From: CAYNDB01 sp964395915 | GTDB lineage: Bacteria > Nitrospinota_A > UBA7883 > JAJRTC01 | Direction of reading: 5' to 3' | Assembly (NCBI GenBank): GCA_964395915.1 | Contig: CAYNDB010000001.1 | Location: forward strand, 5,264 to 69,263 | Length of the DNA: 64,000 bases | Part shown: positions 1-9,974 of the stretch, in pieces | Layout of the letters: each line of letters begins with the position of its first letter | Position numbering within the stretch: position 1 is the first letter of the stretch | Notes under the pieces: generated by a model | What the model saw: the letters and a program-made list of their open reading frames with translations, nothing else | The model's database searches: none | Told to the model about the DNA's origin: nothing | Position numbers and translations under genes: made by a program

Positions 1-1850
<1,850 letters not shown>

Positions 1851-1894
1851 TTAATTAATCTATATATTCAGTAGAATGTAATAATAGGAGTGGA

Positions 1895-2036
1895 GAAATC
1901 TGTGTATAACCAGGTAAATCCATTGTAGTTTAAAGCAATATCTTTTTCCACATACCAAATATGCTTTCCACAGATTTATGAATATACCATTTTATAGTTA
2001 AGTTGTTATTATTAAATTAACCTGTTTTCAACAGGG
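1895..2036. other. candidate oriC / DnaA-box cluster between dnaA and gyrB
   Basis: This AT-rich spacer downstream of dnaA holds four 9-mers close to the DnaA box TTATCCACA: TGTGTATAA (1901-1909, complement orientation, one mismatch), TTTTCCACA (1944-1952), CTTTCCACA (1964-1972) and TTTTCAACA (2025-2033). The two central boxes are spaced 20 bp apart in the same orientation. Nearby stretches (1845-1890, 1980-2020) are very AT-rich and could act as an unwinding element. Origins next to dnaA are common. Calling this oriC is inference and would need GC-skew support. Confidence 0.5.
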
Positions 2037-2039
2037 CTT

Positions 2040-3386
2040 CTACAGGTCCAAAGATCTTTTTATTTCGTTTATCTCATTGTATAACTTGGTATTTATCTCA
2101 ATTTCCTTCTTGATCTTCTTGACAGAGTGCATAACCGTCGTGTGGTCGCGTCCGCCAAACGCTCTTCCTATCTCAGGAAGCGATGTACTGGTGTATTCTC
2201 TGCATAGGTACGACGCCACATGACGAGGTAACGCTATGTTTTTAGAGCGGTTTTTCGATTTTATATCGACTAGTTTTATCTTGTAGAAATCGCAGACGGT
2301 TTTTTGTATCTGACGCATGTCGACAGACTGGGAAGTGTCGTCATAAATACCTTTCAACGTCTCTTTTACCATTTCTATATTTATAACTCTTCCAGTCAAA
2401 GACGCATACGCCATGACTCTGGCGAGACAACCTTCAAGCTCACGGATATTGGACTTTATTTTTTCCGCAAGATAGGTGGAGACCTCTTCGTCAAGACGCA
2501 CGCCGTTCTGTTTGGATATTTTTTGAAGAATGGCTATTTTTATCTCAAGCTCAGGAGGCTGTATATCGGCGATCAATCCCCACGCAAAACGCGACCGAAG
2601 CCTTTCTTCAAGATTGGCTATATCCTTAGGAAATCGATCGGAAGATATAACTATTTGTTTTTTCATTTCAAATAGTGTGTTGAACGTATGGAAAAACTCT
2701 TCCTGAGTTCTTTCTTTCCCGCCTATAAACTGTATATCGTCTACAAGAAGTATGTCCAGGTTCCGGTATTTGTTTCGGAAAGATACCATTGCGCCGCGCT
2801 GCAAGGAGTTTATCATGTTGTTGACAAACTTCTCCGAGCTTATATAAAGCACGCTGGCCGTAGGTCTTTTTTCTATGACAGCGTTGCCTATAGCCTGCAT
2901 CAGGTGCGTTTTACCAAGCCCGACACCACCGTATATGAATAAAGGGTTATATACCTCGCCTATTTTAGCGGCGACCGCTTTACACGAAGCGTTACAAAAT
3001 TCGTTACTTTTACCGACAACGAAATTATCAAAGGTATATTTTTCATTAAGATTTGCCCTTGCCCTTGCCTGCTCCGCAACTTCCTGCCTGGCTTTCAAGG
3101 TCGAAGAGGTTCTTTTTTGTTTTGCCGACGCTCCTGCGGGTTTTTGAGATATTTCAAACTTCAGAAATATTTCCTTGCCGGAAAGTTCCCTGATCGTGTT
3201 GAGAATATTTTCCTTATAATGTTCTTCTATCCATTCGATAAAGAAATTTGAAGGGACGGCAAGAGTAAGTTGTCTATCATCAAAAGAGACGCAATCGATT
3301 GGCTCTATCCACGAGCTGTAATTGTGTGGATTAAGTTTTTCTTTTAAAACGTCTTTGCACTGACTCCAAACAATGGGAAAAGACAT
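2040..3386 (-). CDS. dnaA: chromosomal replication initiator protein DnaA
   Basis: DnaA binds DnaA boxes at oriC, melts DNA and loads the helicase. The protein is 448 aa, the usual length. Domain I covers residues 1-80 (starting FPIVWSQCKDVLKEKL), followed by a short Ala/Lys-rich linker (~80-112) and the AAA+ domain. Walker A is GGVGLGKT at 153-160 and Walker B is ILLVDD at 212-217. The C-terminal domain IV carries the DnaA-box recognition signature (GRAFGGRDHTTVMHSVKKI). It is transcribed away from the dctQM genes and toward gyrB, with the DnaA-box cluster just downstream. An unusually short domain II is the only notable feature. Confidence 0.98.
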   Translation of the reverse strand: MSFPIVWSQCKDVLKEKLNPHNYSSWIEPIDCVSFDDRQLTLAVPSNFFIEWIEEHYKENILNTIRELSGKEIFLKFEISQKPAGASAKQKRTSSTLKARQEVAEQARARANLNEKYTFDNFVVGKSNEFCNASCKAVAAKIGEVYNPLFIYGGVGLGKTHLMQAIGNAVIEKRPTASVLYISSEKFVNNMINSLQRGAMVSFRNKYRNLDILLVDDIQFIGGKERTQEEFFHTFNTLFEMKKQIVISSDRFPKDIANLEERLRSRFAWGLIADIQPPELEIKIAILQKISKQNGVRLDEEVSTYLAEKIKSNIRELEGCLARVMAYASLTGRVINIEMVKETLKGIYDDTSQSVDMRQIQKTVCDFYKIKLVDIKSKNRSKNIALPRHVASYLCREYTSTSLPEIGRAFGGRDHTTVMHSVKKIKKEIEINTKLYNEINEIKRSLDL

Positions 3387-3637
3387 ATTAATATTTTACT
3401 TTCGTCTAATAGGAAAAGGTCATTCTATGGATTACCGTCCTTCTGGTCAAGATGAAAACAGAAACGCTTATAAAGCATGGCTCTAGCGTTTCTTAATAAT
3501 TCGGACAGCCCTGTGGTCTAACAATGGAAGCTTTTTCCGCGCTTATTGTTGCTATATTTATACCTGTTCAGCTAAAGTTACAAATTCCTGTTTCATAAGA
3601 CTAAGATTGACTCCAAATGTTTTTTGATAAATAAAAG
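3387..3637. promoter_or_regulatory. divergent intergenic region between dnaA and dctQ
   Basis: About 250 bp separates the divergent starts of dnaA (minus) and dctQ (plus), so promoters for both must lie here. I see no convincing DnaA-box cluster on this side of dnaA (the boxes are on the downstream side) and no clear operator. No RNA gene or ORF is recognisable. Confidence 0.4.
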
Positions 3638-4168
3638 ATGAACTTTTTTCGAGCCTGCGCATCTTTTTTCGACAACCTTAACGAATGGACAGGGAAAGCT
3701 GTCTCATGGCTTACGCTTGTTTTAACTTTTGTAACGGCATGGGATGTCACCGCAAGATATCTTTTCAAGTCCGGCTCTGTCGCGATACAGGAGCTTGAAT
3801 GGCATATATTCGCCATAACTTTTCTTCTTTCAGCCGGTTACACGTTAAAACATCATGCGCATGTCCGGGTGGATATCATTTACGCCCGCTTGGGGAAAAG
3901 GGGCCAGGCGGCTATCGACCTTTTCGGATCCCTTCTGTTCCTGCTCCCGTTTTGCGTTTTGATGATCTACACATCCACAGGCTTCATAGAAAGCTCCTGG
4001 GCGGTAAGAGAAAGCTCTGGCGACCCAGGGGGCCTTCCCGCCAGATATATTCTCAAGTCGATGATACCGGTAGGCTTTTTACTGCTGGGATTGCAAGGTG
4101 TTTCACTGGCTATAAACAGCGTCTTTACCATTATCGGTAAACCTCGGATAAAAGAGGATAAAAGGTGA
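3638..4168 (+). CDS. dctQ: TRAP transporter small permease (DctQ family)
   Basis: Small membrane subunit of a tripartite ATP-independent periplasmic (TRAP) transporter, which uses an ion gradient to import organic acids. The 176-aa protein has four hydrophobic segments (about residues 20-40, 55-75, 95-118, 140-165) and the DctQ-type pattern TARYLFKSG...QELEWHIFAITFLLSAGYTLK, with HVRVDI in the first cytoplasmic loop. Its TGA stop shares a base with the next ATG, so it is translationally coupled to dctM. No DctP/TAXI solute-binding protein gene is adjacent, so the substrate cannot be inferred. Confidence 0.92.
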   Translation: MNFFRACASFFDNLNEWTGKAVSWLTLVLTFVTAWDVTARYLFKSGSVAIQELEWHIFAITFLLSAGYTLKHHAHVRVDIIYARLGKRGQAAIDLFGSLLFLLPFCVLMIYTSTGFIESSWAVRESSGDPGGLPARYILKSMIPVGFLLLGLQGVSLAINSVFTIIGKPRIKEDKR

Positions 4169-5523
4169 TGTTTGGTGAAATGCCGATGTTTCTGGAGGAA
4201 TACCTGCCGATATTCATGGTGGGCGCCCTTTTTATCGCTTTACTGCTTGGATACCCGGTTGCGTTCACACTTGGCGGTATAGCCCTCTATTTCGGGCTGG
4301 TCGGGTTCGGTCTCGACTTTTTCAACCTTCTGCCGCTTCGTGTATGGGGAATAATGACGAACTTCACCCTGCTGGCGGTTCCGCTTTTCGTGTTTATGGG
4401 TGTTTTGTTGGAACGATCCGGGCTTGCCGAAGACCTGCTGGAGACTATGGCGCTACTTTTCGGGAGAATGAGGGGCGGGATGGCGGTGTCTGTTGTTATA
4501 GTGGGAGCGTTGCTGGCCGCCTCAACAGGCATTGTCGGCGCGACCGTAGTGACAATGGGTCTTCTAGCTTTGCCGACGATGCTGAAGCGCAATTACAGCC
4601 CGGAGCTTGCCACAGGCGTCATCTCCTCGTCCGGCACGTTGGGTCAGATAATACCGCCATCCATCATCCTTGTTCTGTTGGGTGACATCATGAACATATC
4701 TGTGGGAGACCTTTTCCTTGCCGCCGTGGTTCCCGGACTTACCCTCGTCACCCTCTATATAATCTGGATCATGTTCATAGCTTTTATCAGGCCGGAATAC
4801 GCGCCCGCCATACCGGCGGATGAACGCGCCTCCATGTCTCCGAAGGATTTGACCTTACGTGTTATCAAGGTTCTTCTGCCTCCGGCCGCTCTTATCATCG
4901 CCGTACTAGGCTCAATATTCATGGGTATCGCAAGCCCGACGGAATCGGCCGCCATGGGAAGCGTGGGCGCCTTGATTCTTACCATAGCGAACAAAAGATT
5001 TTCGTTAAAAACGCTCATCGAAGCGATGCGGTCGACAACGCGATTGACATGCATGATCTTTATCATTTTCATCGGCGCCACCACTTTCGGCCTTGTGTTC
5101 CGCGGGCTTGGAGGAGACGAATTGATTCGTGAGTTCATGACTGACACTCCTTTCGGAGCTCATGGGGCGTTATTCATGGTGATGGCCGTGTTGTTTATCC
5201 TCGGTTTTTTTCTCGATTTTATTGAAATAACATTTATCGTTATTCCTATTATCTCGCCGATCATGACCGATCTTGGTTTCGACCCGATATGGTTCGCCAT
5301 ACTGGTGGCGATGAATTTGCAGACTTCCTTTTTGACTCCGCCGTTCGGATTCTCGCTTTTTTATCTAAAAGGCGTTGCGCCAAAAACGATAACAACAGGC
5401 CATTTGTACAGAGGCATAATCCCGTTCGTTGTGATTCAGATTGTCGCGCTTATAGCGCTCATCGTTTTCCCGAAACTTGTCACCTGGCTTCCTGACCTTG
5501 CGCGGGCGCGGATGTTTGGGTGA
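4168..5523 (+). CDS. dctM: TRAP transporter large permease (DctM family)
   Basis: Large transmembrane subunit forming the translocation path of the TRAP transporter. About 451 aa with roughly a dozen hydrophobic helices. The family-typical hairpin region reads GASTGIVGATVVTMG (about residues 110-130), followed by SSGTLGQIIPPSIILVLLGD (about 150-175), with a second inverted half containing FLDFIEITFIVIPI. A GTG three bases upstream (4165) is an alternative start. I chose the ATG because TGATG overlap with dctQ is the usual arrangement, with an AGAGG about 10 nt upstream. Confidence 0.94.
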   Translation: MFGEMPMFLEEYLPIFMVGALFIALLLGYPVAFTLGGIALYFGLVGFGLDFFNLLPLRVWGIMTNFTLLAVPLFVFMGVLLERSGLAEDLLETMALLFGRMRGGMAVSVVIVGALLAASTGIVGATVVTMGLLALPTMLKRNYSPELATGVISSSGTLGQIIPPSIILVLLGDIMNISVGDLFLAAVVPGLTLVTLYIIWIMFIAFIRPEYAPAIPADERASMSPKDLTLRVIKVLLPPAALIIAVLGSIFMGIASPTESAAMGSVGALILTIANKRFSLKTLIEAMRSTTRLTCMIFIIFIGATTFGLVFRGLGGDELIREFMTDTPFGAHGALFMVMAVLFILGFFLDFIEITFIVIPIISPIMTDLGFDPIWFAILVAMNLQTSFLTPPFGFSLFYLKGVAPKTITTGHLYRGIIPFVVIQIVALIALIVFPKLVTWLPDLARARMFG

Positions 5524-5692
5524 CGGAATAACCTCATCTTATTATTATCGACAAAGCCCACAAGCGCTCGCAGCGCCCCACAACCTTTGAGAAAGAAGCC
5601 AGGGGTACGGTACGCGCCGCCCCGCGAATCACTTGCTAAATAAAAAGAGACGGTTTACCCTATCGGCAATATTCACATTGGATATTTTAAAG

Positions 5693-6055
5693 ATGAAAAA
5701 TATTATTTGCGCTGTAATGATCGGTTTGTTCGGGTTTTCGAGCGCGGCATATGCTGTGGAATGGCCCGAACAGCTTAATTTCACAGGGGAATGGAGAACC
5801 GTTAAAGAGAGATTTCTTGAAATTGACAGTAAAGAGTATTTCACCATATACCAGACAAAAACCGGGTCTTTGGAGGCGTCCGCCGCCGATCCGGTAGTCG
5901 ACGGGATTTTTCTCTACAGCGCACACAAGGGAAGCTTCCAAACAGAGCTGGTGGAACTGCTGGAGTTCTGGATGCTGGACGCTGATTCAAAATACACGTT
6001 GTTCTACAACAAAAAAGGACACACCCCCATTTTCACTCCGCCCGGAACAAAATAA
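5693..6055 (+). CDS. small secreted hypothetical protein
   Basis: A 120-aa protein that I do not recognise. It begins with a clear signal peptide (MKNIICAVMIGLFGFSSAAYA, cleavage after AYA), and the mature part is rich in aromatic and acidic residues (EWPEQLNFTGEW, ending FTPPGTK) without cysteines. The open frame extends 20 codons upstream to 5633, but the signal peptide places the start at 5693. It lies 170 bp after dctM on the same strand. The size and export are not those of a TRAP binding protein, so a direct role in that transporter is not supported. Confidence 0.6.
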   Translation: MKNIICAVMIGLFGFSSAAYAVEWPEQLNFTGEWRTVKERFLEIDSKEYFTIYQTKTGSLEASAADPVVDGIFLYSAHKGSFQTELVELLEFWMLDADSKYTLFYNKKGHTPIFTPPGTK

Positions 6056-6259
6056 ACTTCATTCCCCTTGATTGGGGAGGAGGGAAGTGCGGGTGAGATG
6101 GGGAACCTTGCCTTTTCTCAAATAAAATATTTCAATCTATTTCATAGCAACTATATTTAAATAAAATAAAACTCGAATAAAACACGAAAATTATGTTAAA
6201 GTAACTTCCGAAGAATTAGCGCTCCTGGTAAAATTATTCATTCTTTTTGATGGGAAATT

Positions 6260-7576
6260 ATGGGGAAAGAATTCCACGAGTTTCGTGACCCTATTCATAA
6301 TTTTATTCAAGTCACTAGTGATGAAAGAAAAGTCATCGATTCTCGTCCATTTCAGCGGTTAAGGCATATTCATCAACTGGCTTTAACGTACTTAGTTTAT
6401 CCAGGGGCCACACATAAAAGGTTCGAACATTCTATTGGTGTTATGGAACTTGCTGGAAAAGTATTTGATGTAGTTACAAGTAATATTGTCCATAATTTTG
6501 CAAGGAAAATTATTCCAAATAATAATGAGTTAAGTAATTGGCGCAGTGTTATTCGTATTGCTGCGCTTTGTCATGATATTGGGCATTTACCTTTTTCGCA
6601 CGCCGCAGAAGATAAGCTTCTTCCAGAAAATTATAATCACGAAAAACTTACTGTTGATTTTATTAAAGGTGATGAAATGGAGGAAATTTGGAAACGTATG
6701 GATTCTCCAATGAAATATGATTCAACTTTAATTGCAAAACTTGCAGTCGGTCCCGAAAAATATCCTGATGAAAATTTTAATGATTGGGAGACCATTTTAT
6801 CTGAAATAATTACGGGAAAAGCTTTTGGCGTTGATCGTATGGATTACCTTTTAAGGGATTCATATCATGCAGGTGTCGCATACGGAAAATTCGATATACA
6901 TCGGCTAGTTAGCACTCTTCGTATTCTTCCTTCCAATCAGGAATCCGAAGAACTAGAGCTTGGGGTGGAAAGTGGCGGTATTCATTCCGCCGAAGCGCTG
7001 GTGCTAGCAAGATATTTTATGTTCAAGCAAGTTTACTTTCACCCTGTAAGAAGAATATATGATATTCATTTGAAAGAATTTTTAACAGAATGGCTTGGCG
7101 GAGGGAGTTTTTCAACTGTTTTGGAAGATCATTTAATGATCACTGACAACGAAGTAAACACCGCTATTCTGGAAACTTCGATTAATAAAGATAAAAAGGG
7201 GCATATATCAGCTAAAAGAATTGTTGAAAGAAATCATTTTAAACTTATCTATGATGCAGATTATGATCAAACAAAAGAAAACCCCAATTTAAACCCAGCT
7301 AAAACAGTGTTTGAGAGATTAAAAAGCGAATATGGCGAAGAAAATGTTCGATATGATGAATATAAAGAGAGGGATGTAAAAATTGATTTTCCTGTTTTGA
7401 CTACCGATAAAAAAATAGTTTCATTCTACAAAAACACTAAAGTTCTCGATAAACCTATAAGCGCAAGCCTGAAATATGTATTTATCGCTTCTGAAAAAAG
7501 AAATGAAGTAGAAAAATGGCTTGAAGAAAATATGAAAGATATTCTCACTTCTAATGAAACAAAGGAGAAGGAATAA
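6260..7576 (+). CDS. HD-domain phosphohydrolase (COG1078/YwfO-like)
   Basis: Predicted metal-dependent phosphohydrolase of the HD superfamily, related to dNTP triphosphohydrolases. 438 aa. It opens with the family signature FRDPIHNFIQVTSDE and PFQRLRHIHQL (residues 8-40). Metal ligands are visible as H57 (RFEHSIGV), the H105-D106 pair (ALCHDIGHLPFSH) and an Asp in FGVDRMDYLLRDS near 195. The gene is clearly more AT-rich than its neighbours. Its TAA shares one base with the ATG of the next gene, so the two form a coupled pair. dNTPase activity is known for relatives. The actual substrate here, and a defence role, are inference. Confidence 0.88.
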   Translation: MGKEFHEFRDPIHNFIQVTSDERKVIDSRPFQRLRHIHQLALTYLVYPGATHKRFEHSIGVMELAGKVFDVVTSNIVHNFARKIIPNNNELSNWRSVIRIAALCHDIGHLPFSHAAEDKLLPENYNHEKLTVDFIKGDEMEEIWKRMDSPMKYDSTLIAKLAVGPEKYPDENFNDWETILSEIITGKAFGVDRMDYLLRDSYHAGVAYGKFDIHRLVSTLRILPSNQESEELELGVESGGIHSAEALVLARYFMFKQVYFHPVRRIYDIHLKEFLTEWLGGGSFSTVLEDHLMITDNEVNTAILETSINKDKKGHISAKRIVERNHFKLIYDADYDQTKENPNLNPAKTVFERLKSEYGEENVRYDEYKERDVKIDFPVLTTDKKIVSFYKNTKVLDKPISASLKYVFIASEKRNEVEKWLEENMKDILTSNETKEKE

Positions 7577-8121
7577 TGAAAAACCTAGAAAACAGCACGG
7601 TCTTGCTTTCTTTGATCGAAAGTCTGAGAGAACATAACAGCTGGTGTGGTGAAACCCATATACAAAAAACGGCTTACTTTTTAAAGAAGTTATTAAATGT
7701 ACCTTTGGATTTTGATTTTATTCTCTATAAACATGGACCATTTTCATTTGATTTGAGCAATGAGCTGTCCTCAATGATATCAGACTCTTTTATTAAATTG
7801 ATTCCTCAGAACCCATATGGCCCAAGCTTGGAGAAGGGGGATAGGAGTGAATTGCTTATAAAGCATTTTCCAGAAGCATATAAAAAATATGACAAACAGA
7901 TAAAATTTATTTCAGGGAAGTTAGGCCAGAAAAAAGTATTTGAGCTGGAAAGAGTGGCGACCGCTTTATATGTGACCAAAGAAGAAGATATTGAAGGCAC
8001 AGTTGATGCTAGGGCTGGCCGTCTTAATCAATTGAAAAAACATATTAAAATGTCAGATGCAAAAAAAGCGGTAAAAGAAGTTGATGAAATAATTAAGGAT
8101 GTAGAGGCAATGCGTACTTAG
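7576..8121 (+). CDS. YwgA/Panacea-like protein coupled to HD phosphohydrolase
   Basis: A 181-aa soluble protein with the hallmarks of the YwgA group, which resembles the Panacea/SocA antitoxin fold. HIQKTAYFLKK (residues 28-38) and LYKHGPFSFDL (50-60) match the conserved LQKLLYF and YGPV-type motifs of that superfamily. The rest is helical and charged. Start ATG overlaps the stop of the HD gene (TAATG). In Bacillus, ywfO (HD) and ywgA also lie close together, as I recall, which supports a functional pair. Panacea domains act as chaperones or antitoxins in many systems. A neutralising or regulatory role for the HD partner is inference. AT-rich base composition is shared with that partner. Confidence 0.65.
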   Translation: MKNLENSTVLLSLIESLREHNSWCGETHIQKTAYFLKKLLNVPLDFDFILYKHGPFSFDLSNELSSMISDSFIKLIPQNPYGPSLEKGDRSELLIKHFPEAYKKYDKQIKFISGKLGQKKVFELERVATALYVTKEEDIEGTVDARAGRLNQLKKHIKMSDAKKAVKEVDEIIKDVEAMRT

Positions 8122-8136
8122 CGAGTTGGTTTCATC

Positions 8137-8164
8137 TGTGGCCCCATCCGTAGATAGGGCCACA
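8137..8164. terminator. hairpin between convergent genes
   Basis: Perfect 8-bp inverted repeat TGTGGCCC / GGGCCACA (8137-8144 and 8157-8164) with a 12-nt loop. It lies between the plus-strand YwgA-like gene and the minus-strand peroxiredoxin. It could stop transcription from both sides. There is no long T tract on either strand, so the call is tentative. Confidence 0.4.
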
Positions 8165-8168
8165 AGCA

Positions 8169-8621
8169 CTACAACTCCTCCAGAACTTTAGCGGCGTGGC
8201 CTTTCGCTTTTACCTTCGGGTAAATCTTGGCGACTTTATCATCCGGTCCGATAACAACGGTTGACCTTATAACGCCCATTACCTTTTTTCCGTACATGTT
8301 CTTTTCGCCCCAAGCGCCATATTTTTCGTGGATCTTATGGTCCGGGTCGGAGAGTAGCGGGAACGGCAGGTCATATGCGTCCGCCCATTTTTTCTGCGCT
8401 TCCGGTTTGTCCCGGCTTATGCCAACTAGCGCCGTTTTTTTCTTTTTAAAATCCGCTATTGCGTCCCGAAACTCGGTCGCTTCGGTCGTTCATCCGCCGG
8501 TGTTGGCTTTGGGGTAGAAAAACAGAACGACGCTTTTACCAGCAAAATCTTTAAGCGCCCGTTTTTTACCGTCCTGATCGAGCAGGCTGAACGCTGGAGC
8601 CTTTACGCCTTCTTTTAACAT
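8169..8621 (-). CDS. bcp: Bcp/PrxQ-type peroxiredoxin, selenoprotein (TGA = Sec44)
   Basis: Thiol (here selenol) peroxidase that reduces hydroperoxides. Read from the ATG at 8621, the frame gives a full-length 150-residue Bcp protein, interrupted only by TGA at 8490-8492 (codon 44). The context is VVLFFYPKANTGG-U-TTEATEFRDA. In ordinary Bcp this position is the peroxidatic Cys (motif TPGCT), so TGA sits exactly where Sec replaces Cys in selenoenzymes. Downstream motifs continue normally (GISRDKPEAQKKW, LLSDPDHKIHEKYGAWGEK). The usual resolving Cys five residues later is Thr49, and no other Cys is present, suggesting a 1-Sec mechanism. A SECIS-like hairpin follows the TGA. TGA is an ordinary stop elsewhere in the window (for example dctQ). 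Confidence 0.88.
8461..8480 (-). promoter_or_regulatory. bacterial SECIS hairpin for Sec44 of the Bcp peroxiredoxin
   Basis: In the mRNA, the 20 nt beginning 10 nt after the UGA fold as GCG-A-CCGA-GUU-UCGG-GA-CGC. There are three outer base pairs, a small internal loop, four inner pairs and a GUU apical loop. The loop G is 18 nt after the UGA. This fits the general bacterial SECIS model (short stem, G in a small apical loop, about 16-37 nt after UGA) recognised by SelB. Pairing is seen directly; function is inference. Confidence 0.65.
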
Positions 8622-8645
8622 ATCCGTTCCCTTCAAACAGGTTTA

Positions 8646-9839
8646 CTATTCCAGTTCATCAACAGCTTTCGCTATTCTATCAATACCCTTCTCGATGTCT
8701 TCCATGGAAAGCGCGTATGAAATCCGTATATTTTCCGGCGATCCGAACGCCGCGCCCGGAACCACCGCCACCCTTGCCTTCTCAAGCAGGAATTTTGTGG
8801 CGTCGTAAGAATCATTTATAACTCCGCCCTGCCACTTTTTTCCGAACCAGCCCGATATGTTCGGGAACACGTAAAACGCGCCCATAGGATTGAGGCACTC
8901 TATTCCAGGAATACTCTTAAAGCCGGAAAGAAGCCTGTCCCTTCTCACTTTAAATTGTGACAGCCACTCCGGCAAATGCTTCGGCCCTTTTTGCAACGCC
9001 GCAAGCGCCCCGTATTGGGCGAATGTAACCGGGTTGGAGGTAGACTGGCTCTGCACGACGCTCATCGCCTTTATCACGTCTTTAGGGCCGAGGGTCCAGC
9101 CGATCCGCCATCCTGTCATGGAGAAGCTTTTGGAAAGCCCGGAGCATATCAACGTATACGGCTTCACGTCCGGGTTGTAATAAGGCAAGGAGCGCAACCG
9201 CCCTTCGCCGTAATAGACATCCTTGTATATCTCGTCCCAGACGATATAAAGCTTGTGTTTGATGGCCACTTCGCACACTCCCTTAAGCGTCGCTTCGTCA
9301 TACACGGCGCCGGTAGGGTTAGATGGCGAGTTTATGACAATGGCGCAGGTTTTATCTGTCACCAGTTTTTCGATATCATCCGCGCTGAACATGAAGCCGT
9401 CTTTCTCTTTGGTTTCAAGGAACACGGGTTTTCCTCCGGAAAGCGCCACCTGGTCCGGGTACGACACCCAGTATGGGGTGGGGATGATAACCTCGTCCCC
9501 ATCGGAGAGGATCGCCTGAAAAATATTGAACAGGGAATGCTTGCCGCCAATGGAGAAAATGGTTTCTTCCCTCACATAGTCGAGGTCTTCAGTTTTTTTG
9601 TAATATTCGGTCAGCGCGTCTCGAAGCTCCGGCATCCCGGCGGCGACGGTATATTTGGTTTTCCCCGCGCGCAGAGCTTCTATCGCCGCTTCTTTTACAA
9701 AATCGGGAGTGTCGAAATCCGGCTCTCCCGCGCCAAACCCTACAACGTCTATTCCTTCGGCCTTCATCGCTTTTGCTTTCGCCGTGATTTCAAGGGTGGC
9801 GGAAGGCTTGATTTTCGATACGCGGTCAGCCAGTTTCAT
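8646..9839 (-). CDS. aspC: aspartate aminotransferase (class I, PLP-dependent)
   Basis: Pyridoxal-phosphate enzyme interconverting aspartate/oxaloacetate and glutamate/2-oxoglutarate, possibly also acting on prephenate. 397 aa, the length of the thermophile/Bacillus-type subgroup I-gamma. Motifs: GFGAGEPDFDTP (34-45), SPSNPTGAVY (171-180), WDEIY (201-205), PLP lysine K237 in SGLSKSFSMTGWRIGW, and a C-terminal substrate-binding arginine in ENIRISYALS. It starts 18 bp from nothing unusual and lies 24 bp upstream of the selenoprotein gene on the same strand. The exact amino-acid preference cannot be read from the sequence. Confidence 0.93.
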   Translation of the reverse strand: MKLADRVSKIKPSATLEITAKAKAMKAEGIDVVGFGAGEPDFDTPDFVKEAAIEALRAGKTKYTVAAGMPELRDALTEYYKKTEDLDYVREETIFSIGGKHSLFNIFQAILSDGDEVIIPTPYWVSYPDQVALSGGKPVFLETKEKDGFMFSADDIEKLVTDKTCAIVINSPSNPTGAVYDEATLKGVCEVAIKHKLYIVWDEIYKDVYYGEGRLRSLPYYNPDVKPYTLICSGLSKSFSMTGWRIGWTLGPKDVIKAMSVVQSQSTSNPVTFAQYGALAALQKGPKHLPEWLSQFKVRRDRLLSGFKSIPGIECLNPMGAFYVFPNISGWFGKKWQGGVINDSYDATKFLLEKARVAVVPGAAFGSPENIRISYALSMEDIEKGIDRIAKAVDELE

Positions 9840-9875
9840 GAAAATTCCTTTAATTCTGTCTCGGTTTAAAATAAT

Positions 9876-9945
9876 AGTTGATGAGACCCTTCGACAGGCT
9901 CAGGGTGACATAATGCTGTCGTTCTGAACGAAGTGAAGAATCTCC
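9876..9945. repeat. REP-like palindromic repeat
   Basis: Intergenic sequence upstream of the aspartate aminotransferase gene contains CTTCGACAGGCTCAGGGTGACA followed by GTTCTGAACGAAGTGAAGAATCTCC. It is a diverged copy of the GTCATTCTGAG...GAAGAATCTC repeat also present near 31.97-32.07 kb and 63.5 kb. Confidence 0.55.
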
Positions 9946-9974
9946 ACAATTAAAACTCATAAACATATCTGTTG

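Noticed and set aside
3387..3637. Upstream dnaA spacer as oriC
   Set aside because: No cluster of DnaA-like boxes was found here, unlike the downstream spacer.
8490..8492. TGA in bcp as evidence of a pseudogene or altered genetic code
   Set aside because: It is the only interruption, falls on the catalytic Cys codon and is followed by a SECIS-like hairpin. TGA ends other genes normally (for example dctQ), so neither random decay nor code change fits well.
8227..8517. 96-aa plus-strand ORF opposite the peroxiredoxin
   Set aside because: It is a shadow of the minus-strand Bcp gene; the Bcp motifs continue on both sides of the TGA and explain the region fully.
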